Positions 54,840 to 64,000 of a stretch of 64,000 bases of DNA are shown piece after piece (position 1 is the first letter of the stretch; each line of letters starts with the position of its first letter). The position numbers and the translations under genes are program-made. Under the pieces are notes generated by a model that saw only the letters and a program-made list of their open reading frames with translations, was not told where the DNA came from and searched no databases. This stretch comes from Chaetorhynchus papuensis (Eukaryota > Chordata > Aves > Passeriformes > Rhipiduridae), in NCBI GenBank assembly GCA_013396525.1, contig VWYX01000355.1, positions 544,625 through 608,624 of the forward strand. Reading direction: 5' to 3'.

Positions 54840-55184
54840 TTACACACAGGTCTCATTTAAGATTAGATCCCCTTGTGGTACACAATGGGTTTCTCCATCT
54901 TCCTGCATTACCCACTGAGTGTAACCAGGCCCTTGAGCAAAGACAATCCCATGGATGGGTTTGCCTTTGCCTGAGGTAGGATTAATCTAAACAGTCTTTC
55001 CTAAAATACCTTTTGTATGTACCACAGTAACTTTATCTCCATCCACTGTGTGCAAGGGTTTGGACTGGGCAGGACCAGCTTGATTGATGGACCCTCGGGT
55101 ATTGACCATCCAGGTGGCCTTTGCTAAATTTACTTCCCAATTTTTGAAGGTCCCCCCACCAAGTGCCTTCAGGGTAAAACACAC
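54840..55184 (-). pseudogene. Remnant resembling the end of retroviral pol (integrase C-terminal part)
   Basis: A minus-strand frame of about 115 codons resembles the C-terminal part of the Pol integrase region of avian ERVK-like elements, judged from memory of the family and not from a search. It is interrupted by an in-frame TAG at 54987-54989 and ends at a TAA at 54840-54842. The upstream part of pol is absent. Only about 90 bases separate its end from the 3' LTR, so there is no room for env; the parent element may have been env-less, or env may have been lost. The exact upstream junction with ZMAT2-derived sequence lies somewhere between about 55185 and 55400 and was not resolved. Confidence 0.55.
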
Positions 55185-55665
55185 AGGAAAGTTTCAGCTA
55201 CCCAGACTCTGTGCAGCCACCAGCTCTGCTCAACACAAGCCATAAAGATGCACTTCTCACCTTCCTTGCTGTGGCACATTTCCTTCCATTATGGGCCTAA
55301 AAGCAACTGAATCCCTCCCAGCATCTCAAACGCAGCCTGGGTGACAAGTAGGGCCTGGTTGACAACTAGATTAATCCTGAACCAGGCCACCTGTGTGGAA
55401 TGGCTGCACTTTATTGACCCAAATATGTACCCAACAGAGCACTTCCCCACACACACAGCTACAGAGCAACTGAGCAGCCAGATCTAGGACACAGGAGGAG
55501 AAGGGAAGCTAATAATAGGTAGAGAATGGAATCCCTTTTCAACTCTTCCAGCCAACTTCTGCTAGTAGATTTACATGCAAGTCCTCAATCAAGTCTTTGC
55601 AGAGTTATCCAGAGTTCCCTGAGTAAAAACAAGCTGTTTGGAGAAAGAAGAGAGTCTGGAGCTGC
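55185..55665 (-). other. Putative ZMAT2 3' untranslated region and junction with viral sequence
   Basis: About 480 bases follow the ZMAT2 stop codon on the minus strand. They contain no convincing reading frame. An AATAAA lies at 55410-55415, some 250 bases after the stop, where a cellular poly(A) signal would be expected. No poly(A) tract follows it, so the captured RNA seems to have been read through past the signal. How much of 55185-55409 is cellular flank and how much is viral cannot be told from this window. Confidence 0.5.
55410..55415 (-). terminator. Internal AATAAA poly(A) signal
   Basis: The hexamer AATAAA on the minus strand sits inside the element, downstream of ZMAT2. It could be the poly(A) signal of the captured cellular gene. 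Retained inside a provirus it would cut full-length genomic transcripts short, unless it is weak. Confidence 0.5.
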
Positions 55666-56265
55666 TCAGTGGTTCTTTTTGGTTGAGCCAAAAGCAGAGA
55701 AACCCATCACAGCTGCCATTTCACCATTCTCTTCAAAGGTCAAATCTTCCTCTGCCTGCCTCTTCTTCACTCTCTGCTTTTCCTTCCTGTAGGCTTTGGC
55801 CTTCTCCTCCTCTTCACGGAGCTCCTTCATCCTCTCCTCAAAGTCATAGTCCTTCTGCTTCTCCTCCATCTTCTTCTTGTTTGCCTCAAAGCGTTTCTTC
55901 ACCTGGTCCAGTGTGGAACGCTCCACCCGCATGGACATGCCCAGATTCCTCTGGTGTTTTTTGCCATTGATGTGATCCAAGAAGTTAATGGAATCTTTCA
56001 CCACACAGTCACATACGTTACAGTAATACCCTCCCATCTCTGACTGAGGGGTAGTTTTGCTGATGACAATGGTTCTCCCCAGCTTGGATTCCAGGTCCAC
56101 TTTGTAGTCTCGGTGCCGCAGAAGTTCCCTTTTGACAGGCTGAGCTGGTTTGCCATCTTTCTTTTCTCTCTCCTCTGTGAGCCGCTTCTCTGCGAGTTTC
56201 TCATATTCATCCTTGTCCCACTTCCGGCGGAAGTCCAGGTTCTTGGTCCCGCTGCCTGATGCCAT
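55666..56265 (-). CDS. ZMAT2: ZMAT2 retrogene, zinc finger matrin-type protein 2, complete and intronless
   Basis: The 199-codon frame is recognisable end to end as ZMAT2, the metazoan counterpart of yeast Snu23, a U4/U6.U5 tri-snRNP protein that acts in the spliceosome before activation. Its length equals the usual vertebrate length. It starts MASGSGTKNLDFRRKWDKDE; a U1-type C2H2 zinc finger follows with Cys82, Cys85, His98 and His104; then a charged, probably helical region (about 113-172) and an acidic tail ending in GFSAFGSTKK-type sequence. The start ATG has a strong context (G at -3 and +4) and no earlier ATG lies between the LTR and it. The parent gene has several introns and this copy has none. 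It contains no stop or frameshift. Most visible differences from the vertebrate norm seem to lie in the last 40 residues. It sits between two LTRs, so an LTR promoter could drive it. Whether it is expressed is unknown. Confidence 0.95.
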   Translation of the reverse strand: MASGSGTKNLDFRRKWDKDEYEKLAEKRLTEEREKKDGKPAQPVKRELLRHRDYKVDLESKLGRTIVISKTTPQSEMGGYYCNVCDCVVKDSINFLDHINGKKHQRNLGMSMRVERSTLDQVKKRFEANKKKMEEKQKDYDFEERMKELREEEEKAKAYRKEKQRVKKRQAEEDLTFEENGEMAAVMGFSAFGSTKKNH

Positions 56266-56332
56266 GGCGAGCTGAGGGCACAGAACCAGGAACTCTTAGT
56301 CCTTTTTCACCCTTTTCTCCCAATGCCCTCGA
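56266..56332 (-). other. Leader between primer-binding site and ZMAT2 start
   Basis: About 67 bases on the minus strand separate the primer-binding site from the ATG. They contain no other ATG and no gag. The end, 'GTTCCTGGTTCTGTGCCCTC' then AG, looks like a pyrimidine-rich splice acceptor just before the start codon, which could be a trace of the cellular 5' end or chance. Confidence 0.5.
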
Positions 56333-56350
56333 GCCCTATGTTGGGTGCCA
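56333..56350 (-). promoter_or_regulatory. Primer-binding site, tRNA-Lys(1,2)-like
   Basis: On the minus strand the 18 bases TGGCACCCAACATAGGGC lie 5 bases after the 5' LTR end. They match the complement of the tRNA-Lys(1,2) 3' end at about 15 of 18 positions by eye. Two of the mismatches are of CpG-decay type. The Lys-type site is typical of ERVK and betaretrovirus-like elements. Confidence 0.72.
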
Positions 56351-56355
56351 CGACC

Positions 56356-56993
56356 TGTCTTGGTTTGAAGGACAGGTGTCTGCTAAGGAAGGCAGGAGCC
56401 TCCCTTGGAATGGAAAATGTAATCCCCCTTCCCTCCAAATTATTATAGTTTCAAATTAAGGGGCTTTCAGGCAAAGAGATGAGAAATAAGAATAACTGTT
56501 CTGTACTGGTATATAAAACAAGGCAATAATACTGGCTTAACCTGACAGAGTCAGGATATGATCTGACACCCAGTTGGGCAGGGTGGTGGCAGCAGTCCAA
56601 TTAAGGGGTGGCTGCAGTCCTCTTGAAGTGATGGACGTGGTCCTGTAGAAGCAGTGATCCTGTCGAAAAGGTCTGCTCTTCCTCTGAAGGTCCAGTGGTG
56701 GCTATGTAGCTCTTGTCCTCTGGGAATCCAGCAGGTAAGGGCTGCGTATGGTGTTCCAAACCTCAGATTATATCCAGGTAGGAATGCTTGGTTCCTCCCC
56801 CTGGGTGGAGCATCTCACAATGGGATGATGTAATTTTATGAGTTGTTTGGTGAGGCTGGATGGGCCATTAGCAGACGATATCCCCTGGAGGGAGTTATCA
56901 GGGATGTGTTATGGAAGAGATAAAGAGCCCTGCCCCACCTGGTTCTAACAGGTGGTGATAGATTGGTTACATCTCACATTGTAACCTAAGACA
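56356..56993 (-). repeat. 5' LTR of the ZMAT2-carrying element
   Basis: 638 bases. Read on the minus strand it begins TGTCTTAGG and ends CCAAGACA, giving the standard TG...CA ends with an imperfect inverted repeat. It aligns along its length with 54093-54749. A TATA-like GGATATAA lies at 56768-56775 (minus), a candidate core promoter that would fire toward ZMAT2; this is weak evidence. I did not find a clear AATAAA inside the LTR. Confidence 0.93.
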
Positions 56994-56998
56994 GCTCT
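56994..56998. repeat. Target-site duplication GCTCT, right copy
   Basis: Exact repeat of 54088-54092, adjacent to the outer end of the 5' LTR. The inferred empty site reads ...attgtGCTCTactgcc... Confidence 0.88.
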
Positions 56999-59900
56999 AC
57001 TGCCTTATCTTGTAGGCAGCTGGGTATGCTGCTGTTACATATGGCCTGTGTAAAGGAGAACACTGTACTGATTGATACATATAGATATTGGTTATATTGT
57101 TATATATCAACACAGCAGACACTTCCAAACACACTGTCTTCCAAAGCAGATTGCAGCATTAGGAGCTCATGCAGGAATCTGGGATGAAGCTGCATCTGAA
57201 CTTCTGTTAGGATGCTGCTGGGAGTGGTTCCTTATTTTCACAGGCACTTAAAAACTGGGAAATGTCCTTTCCATTTATCACTGTTGTGTATATTGCAGTA
57301 TTGAAATACAGTTAACTACAGTAAGCATAATAATTTATGCTGTGCTAGCACCTCAGCCAGACCAGTTATTGATTAATACATATTCACACCAAAGCCTGTA
57401 CAAGAAGCACACAGGGAGGGATGTCTGCACAGCTTTGCTTTTTTAAATGCCTGTCTTAAGTTTCCATCCAAACACTGCATTGGAGACCAAACTGAATTGG
57501 CACGGCATTAATTTAATTTATCCTATACATAATGCAGTTATTTTTTTAACATCAGCTTTCTCTAATTTGCAAGCCTGATGGTGTAATTTTAATGCCTGGT
57601 CATGAGAGAGGCAAATACCACCTGAACTCTTGAGTCTGCAAATACCAAGGCGTGTTTGGGTTTATCAGACTTCTTGTGAGTACAGATTACCTTCCCAATT
57701 AATTATTTTACTTTTGGTGACTTTTTCTTCAGCCTCACTGTCCCAGTTATCTTCTTGAACACATAATTTGGTTTAAGTGGCTTTTGTTTAACACTGGCTT
57801 GCGTCAGGCACTTTTCTGTCAGGAGGAAGGGACAATCTGCTGATGCAGATAAGCAAAACTGGCTCAGCTTTTGCCACGTTATGTAAATAGCAGATTTGTG
57901 GAGCTGCCCCAAGGAAGATTATTTGTATTTAATTGGGCAGCCTCTAATGTCTGTATTCCAGAAAGATTTGACCTCAAACGCACTGAAGTTGGTGGAGGGA
58001 GCTCCCTGTGTTTTGAAAAGTCTGATCCAGACTCCAGTGGTGCTGAACTTGGATTTCTGGGAGCAAACACTGCTGACAGCTTTATGTTTTCATCCTTCTC
58101 TGATCCTTCAAAATTTTGTTCAGCAATCAAATTCAGCCAGTGTGAGAGATGATATAGAACAAATTTAGGAGCAGGATTTATACAGTTTCCATATGTGCTG
58201 GCAAAATGAATTCTCAGTTTTCTTATATGTTGTTGTCTTGGGGTGACCACCACTTTTCCCACTTCTCAAACATTTTGACCTTCTCCAGTTAAGGAACAAA
58301 ACTCAGCCAGTGGCAACTTTAGCAATCCCAACAAACAATGAAACCGTTCTAGTACTGCAAATCAAACCCTCACATCACCTGTTTCACAAGAATCCATATC
58401 CCAAGGTGTGTCTGAATTGGTAAAAATGGATAAATAACTTCAAATAGAGACATTAAAATTTCCCGTAGTGACCATTCTGTAGCTAAAGCAAAAAAATTGT
58501 ATTTATTTACAATTGTATTTGTTCTTATTGTGCAGACAACATTTGCAGCCTCTGAAAATTTGTTTGTTCTGTTTATTTTAGTGTGCTTAGAAGACAACAG
58601 CCATTTGCATTCATTTGCATCTCATTTTAAAGGACAGTGATAATAAGAAAAGTTGTGGGCGGGAATGTGTACGTATATGAGTTTTTCATATATAAAAATA
58701 TATATATGTACATAAACAAAATTCTTAGTTTTCCTCTAAGGTTTGAGAGGAGATAATTTCTGCTGCTGGTGGTTTTTTACTGCAGTTTTCACATCCTGCT
58801 GCTCTCCCTCGTACTCTTCTTTCTATTTTGCATGCTTAAAGTTTCAAAACCCTGCACATATCCTACTTATGTAGGACAAAAATAATTCTAAAGGGCAACA
58901 GACTATTTTAAAAAGCACTCAATGAATCTAATTGAGGCTAACATTTTAACACACACTGCTTGTTGCACGTAGCTCTTTATCAGAGCCATTGATCAGGCAA
59001 GCTCAGCAAGCTCCTGGAAAAAAAAAATCCCCAATTTTTGTTTTTGTAACTAGACCAACATTTTCAGTTACCAGGGAAAAAGAAAAAAAAGGTACTTTTT
59101 TTAGACCAGGACTGAAAAATAAAAGTGCATCATTAACAAGAAGTGGACTAGCATGGGTTGATGGATGTCCTAAATGAGTGGATTGAACAAGTGATTTTAT
59201 TTTATTAGACTTTTTCCGTGGCGTATGCTTGGTTATTAATAGTTAATGGCACACATAAGCTGAAGACAAATAGGTTTGCATGGACCAGTTGGTCTGATTC
59301 CGAACTGCTGGCTTGCTCATGGAATATTCATGTTTAATTTATGGACACTTGCATCAACAAATGTGTGAGTACGGGTAGGAACACAGAGCAGTTACCACTC
59401 TTGCTGATGCTTGCCAAGATAGACTTTCCCCGTTTTGAGAGGCAGGGAAGCAGCTGAGATGCCCAGGATGCCACTCCAGGACAGCAGGGGAAAGAGGAAA
59501 GCTATCTTTTGAAACAGTAAACTCTGCTAAGCAGCAATTTCAGCAATAAAATATGTGTTTCTCAGGCTCCCGGGCCATATATTGGACTATTAGGTTTTCA
59601 TTTGGTGGTGTGGATTCGTGTGCTGGTTAAAACATTCAGCACAGGCGAGATGATGAAAATGCATCCCGGTATCCACCCTGGTCGAGGGGTGCACACAGGA
59701 GTAGGATAAGGCTGACAGTCACTGATTTGTTTCTTGTAAAATCATCAGGGGTACAACGCCTGGGGAGTGTGTGGGGTCAGGTTTAACATCTGGCAGCGTC
59801 TCCTTAGGTGCCCCTTTAATTCTTCTTTGGTTGCACACAAAAAGAACATTAAACCCACCCCGTTCTTCTTTCCCCTGACATAATCGCTCAGATAGGAAGT

Positions 59901-62900
59901 GTGAATTGCTGTTTGTTAATGATCCCTCTCTGGAAGGGCTCCTTGCCGATGTCAGGCAGTTTCCCTGACCTGCCCTGAGCTGTTAGTCAGCTGTGACTCA
60001 ATTTTCTGAGCCTACTCACGCCGAGATCCTGCAAAGAACTTCTGGAAATCCCGGTGACTCAGGCTCAGTTGAGTAGGTCCCGGTGAGGCCATGCAAGTGG
60101 GATGAATATATCCGCAATATTTTTAGTGCTGTGAATTTCTTTAGGCCTAAGGAAAGACTTGCACCCTGTAACAGATCCCATGTCTTCCCAGAAAAGTTTC
60201 TTCAGGCTTTCATACAGCTGTTCCTAGGAAGGTAGGAATGTCCTATCTGTATCACCAGGTCATTTCTTATGCCTCATTTCAGGACGTTGTGGGAGGGGTT
60301 TAGGTAGAAATCCTGTGTTTTTAGAAGATGTGTTTGAGCTGGGCATATGAGCTGCTGGAACAGATTTTATTGGATCAGCAATTTGAAGTATTGCATGAAC
60401 TATGGTGGAAAACAACCAATACAAGCAGTGAAAATCATAATAATGCTTGCAGGGATTCCTACAAAGTCACAAGGAGTTCAGTGTAGGTTGCATTGGCCAG
60501 AGTCTTTTGCCTAGGACCCATTTTTTTCATACTTTTGCTGGAGTTTTGCCTCATCGTCCTATCGAGGAGAGGGACAGCCTTGTCCCCGAATGCTTGGAGC
60601 ATTAGATCTATCCCTGCAGGAGCACCCTGGGTGTTCCTGCTTGTTCAGAGGAGAAGCAAAAGGTCTGTGGTAGCTGTCAGCTTCTGTGCTACACCCACCA
60701 GGGAGCTGCCTTTTGTCTGGGAGGTTTATTTTTGAGCACATATGTGAATTTATAGATACACACGTGTATCCCTTAGGGGAAGCGTGCTTGCATTCCCATC
60801 CTCTGTGAGAACCAGCAGAGCCCCGAGTCCTCCACAGCTAAACTGCTCATTCTCTGGGCCACTAGTTGCCCATCTTTCTGTGTTTCTACCTACTCACTTA
60901 GCGGATTTTGGCTGATAGGAAAAAATCCTTTGGTTTATGCACTTGAATTTTCGGGATATCGCGGAGCCTGGCTCATTAGCCAAGATACCGAGCTGAACAA
61001 CGCTCAAGTCTGCTCTGTGCCCTAAGGATCTCCTCATTTTAGCAGTATTTTTGATTGATAGATATAAATACAGTGGAAAATAACTCAGTTTGGTTCTACA
61101 AAAGGAGAGCAACACTGCAAAAAATGTTCCAAATTCCCACATTTAACTTGAATAAATCCCACAGCTCCCAGGATCACTGATGTTATGTCTGAACATAGTC
61201 TTGCTTCAGCCAACTAATTGAAGGGTGTGCCTTCAGCAGAGACATTTCAGAAAAAAAAATCTTGGAGAAAACAAATTTTAATCCCGGCCCCTGTTTGCTC
61301 TGTTCCCGGGTCCAAGCCTCCATCAGAGCTCTCCCACACAAAACCATTCCCCCAGCCCCTGCCTTTGGAAAGCAGCAGTCCCACAGCTTTCCGGGGATAA
61401 ATGAGAGATAATTGCTCAGAGCTAACACTGATAACGGGAGGCTGAGCTAATTAAACAGAACGCCGTGGCATTTACTGTTAGCACCTGAAAAGGAGCAAAC
61501 CCAGGTGTGCATTGAGCAAAGTGTCAAATCCCCCTCTTGCCAGATGTTTGAACGTGTGAACCGTTTCTTGGTTACATTATGGACACACCAGTCTTTGTCC
61601 CTGATTTGTGTATTAATTAGGAGATGAAGATGTTGGAAAGTGGAAAAATAAAAAGGGCTGATCTCTCTGCTTGGCATTATAAAAGCAATCTATTTGACAA
61701 GTGGCTAGGTTACTTTTATTAGTGTATTTAATAAAGTAAGAAAAGAATACCAGAGAAAAATTACATAAAGAGGGAAAAGGTTGGCCAATATCTGCAGGAC
61801 TATTTTGTGTTTCTGCCTTCCCAAAACGAATGATTCATGTTATTCTGGATAACCTACTGATTCACTGCCAGTGATGAAACCTTGTACATAAGTAATAGAG
61901 TAACACAGCAGGTTTATTCACACAGATGAGGATGGGAGCTGACAGCACAAATGGGGCTACACAGAAATCTACTTGCACTGGAGACCAACATAATAATGAT
62001 AATCCAGTGTCTCTTTGCAAAGCCTCAGCTGATCCTCTCTGCCTCTCAGACCTCGCTGCCCAGAGCATAGCTGCACACTACAAAAGAGGGAAAAACCTCA
62101 CGTCTGTTCTTGTGATTTTACCAAGAGCAGAAGTTTCATGTGGTTTTGGTTCAGAGAAAGCATCTGGAAGAGTACCAACAACAGAAAATGCTGTTGGAGG
62201 ATATTTTGTAAAAGATACTTAAATCCTGTTTTGTTCTTAGGTTTCTCAAGTGTGTACCATGGGGATAGTGTACTAGCTTTGGACAAAAAGGGATTTCTTC
62301 TCTGAAAAAGACTCCTCCCAAACACTTCTTAGAACTTCCTAACATCGTTATTAACTTTTAAGGAAACACGAAGCTCCCAGTCAAGCATTCCTTGCACAGA
62401 TGACTCAGGTCCCCGCAGAAGAGTTGGTTTCACTTTTGCTCTGTGCTTGGTGCTCATAAAACAGAGAATTTGATGTGACTCCCTCTGTGGAGCTCTGCTA
62501 GTTGTTGTTTCATTCCTGGCCTGATTGATCTGTGCTCATTTCAGTGTTGGGATTCCCCCTCCCACATACACAACAATTGTTACCCATGAAGACGCTGTTG
62601 GTGCTGTGCTGGGAAAGAAGAGGAGCTGATCAGAAGGGACTTCGGGAATGTTATGAAAATTAGAAAACCCCAACCCATCCTGCTGCCTCCCTGATTTAAG
62701 AATTGAGCACCTGAATTTCAAAGAACAGAGTGCAATTTGTGTTTGTGAAGTCCAGGGCTATAGATATCAATACATATTGAAGTTAGAGAGCCAAGATTAG
62801 AGTTTAAATGTCATTTGTAAAGCACTCAAAATATTGAGCAGTCCCTGTGTGCCAAACCAGATTGTGACACTATCCCGTAATTCTTGCTGAAGAGAGAGGA

Positions 62901-64000
62901 AGCCACAGTTAAAATATTCTGGATATTGCTGTGCTTAGTCATGCAATCTATCATTCTGAGGAAACCTTTGTGGTTTTATTATTATTGTATAAATTCACTC
63001 CATGTACAAAGGTATTGTGAGTATTAATCTTCTGTTTAAAAAAAAATTAATAAAATAAGAATCTAAAGGTAATTCTCAAACAATGAGTACAGAAGAATAT
63101 TTTTATTTTAGCAACTTGTGGATTAGACAATTTGAAAAACCCCAATCCCTGAGTTTGGATTAGGGGGTTTTTTTTGAAGGCTAAGGGGATTTCTGCTTCC
63201 ATGTAATGTAAAACTGCTACAGGAAGGAGAAGTCAATAATTTCTTCTTTTCTTTGGCTGCACCTGATAAGTGCTGCAGATGAATATATCTGCAGCTATGA
63301 ATTTCAGATAAAACTGCTCAGATATAATCAGCTTAAGGAGAACTATTTTCTGAAGTAAAATGTATATAATTGATGCAGTTTTAACAAGATAAAAATATAA
63401 TCAAGAATCCTTTGTTTATAACTTTAAACTTTCCTTAGAAAGTATTGAAACTATGTAATTTAGGATTTTTTTTAGGTCATGAATATTTTTTTGGTGCTTT
63501 TTTTGTTGCATGCTGAGTGTTGGTTTTTTTCTCTCTTTTTAATTTTTTTTTTTGCCCACAAACAAACTCAGCCCTCAAGCCCGAGCTGTTGTAGTTCCTC
63601 TCTCATATTTGAGAGCTTCAGGTCAGTGTAATTTTATATGACAACCCTTTTCCTTCCTCCTCCTCTCACATTTTGATCCTTCTCAGAAGGTGGAATAGCT
63701 TTAAGACTGGTTTTGCTTTGATGGGAGACATCCTACACCTTCCTGGCATCCTGGGGGTCGGCTGCGGGCAGGAGACGGAGCTGACAATTTCTTTTAGTTG
63801 TGGTGACAACGATCTTTATTTCATTTGCTTGTGTTTAAACACTGGTAAAGGCACTTAGCCCAGGCAAATATTCCCTGAAACTTTGGGAATTGTGCATGGG
63901 GAGTTTTCCTGGGGACACAGCTGCAAGGACACCTTCCCATCTGTGCACACTGAGGAGATGCTGGCAGCTACTTTCTGTTCTTCACAGGGCCTCTGCTTTG
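56999..64000. other. Non-coding stretch with possible conserved regulatory blocks
   Basis: No gene is supported. Open frames are under 130 codons and have no domain. A TA-rich run lies at 58688-58711 and T-rich tracts lie at about 63465-63555. Two identical octamer motifs occur at 58603-58620. Blocks at about 59200-59345, 59870-60130, 60890-61140 and 61390-61740 look like unique, slowly evolving vertebrate non-coding DNA, but that is an impression from composition only. Confidence 0.5.
58603..58620. promoter_or_regulatory. Tandem octamer motifs (ATTTGCAT twice)
   Basis: Two perfect ATTTGCAT octamers, the POU-factor site, start at 58603 and 58613, exactly 10 bases apart. That is about one helical turn, so two factors would sit on the same face. 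No promoter or gene is known nearby, so function is inferred only from the motif. Confidence 0.4.

Larger units (their letters stand above)
54093..56993 (-). mobile_element. ERVK-like LTR element carrying a captured ZMAT2 gene
   Basis: A 2.9-kb proviral unit on the minus strand: 5' LTR (56356-56993), primer-binding site (56333-56350), ZMAT2 coding region (55666-56265), 3' untranslated or viral region, pol-like remnant (54840-55184), purine-rich tract (54750-54770) and 3' LTR (54093-54749), bounded by a 5-bp GCTCT duplication. gag, protease, reverse transcriptase and env are missing, so it could only have moved with proteins supplied by another element. The Lys-type primer site argues for an ERVK (betaretrovirus-like) group. 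A 5-bp duplication is slightly unusual, because many avian ERVK insertions give 6. A rough by-eye comparison of the LTRs shows about 25 substitutions plus a few indels over some 620 positions, about 4%. Confidence 0.9.

Noticed and set aside
55666..56265. ZMAT2 as the ordinary ancestral gene locus
   Set aside because: The coding region is one uninterrupted frame, whereas the parental vertebrate gene is split by introns, and it lies between LTRs with a target duplication.
54093..56993. ZMAT2 copy as a LINE-made processed pseudogene
   Set aside because: There is no poly(A) tail and no LINE-type long target duplication around the coding copy; instead the LTR pair, primer site and 5-bp duplication explain the insertion.

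Overview
The window looks like about 64 kb of bird nuclear DNA, most likely from a songbird. The evidence is several truncated CR1 LINEs with avian-type 3' ends, an LTR retrovirus-like insertion of ERVK-like type, low overall repeat density and no bacterial-style gene packing. I recognise no multi-exon host gene and no tRNA, rRNA or CRISPR array. Nearly all long reading frames are chance frames, CR1 remnants or frames through repeats.

The exception, and the main result, lies at about 54.1-57.0 kb. Two near-identical LTRs (54093-54749 and 56356-56993) are flanked by a perfect 5-bp target-site duplication, GCTCT. They enclose a complete, intronless, 199-codon copy of ZMAT2, a zinc-finger protein of the spliceosomal U4/U6.U5 tri-snRNP, on the minus strand. 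Reading 5' to 3' on that strand the order is: 5' LTR, a primer-binding site resembling the tRNA-Lys type, a 65-nt leader, ZMAT2, a 3' region with an internal AATAAA, a broken remnant resembling the end of retroviral pol, a purine-rich tract, and the 3' LTR. This is the layout expected if a retrovirus-like element captured a cellular mRNA and then integrated as one unit. gag, protease, most of pol and env are absent.

The rest, by region: 1-38.9 kb is non-coding, with CR1 scraps at 3.8-4.1, 18.7, 22.9-23.3, 32.3 and possibly 33.9 kb, and several T-rich tracts. 38.94-39.79 kb is a 32/34-bp minisatellite that runs into a 440-base assembly gap (39790-40229). CR1 copies follow at 40.4-40.7 and 45.6-46.0 kb. 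The remaining flanks hold AT-rich blocks that resemble conserved non-coding elements, including a tandem octamer pair at 58.6 kb and paired TGACTCA sites at 60.0 kb. These regulatory readings are inference only.
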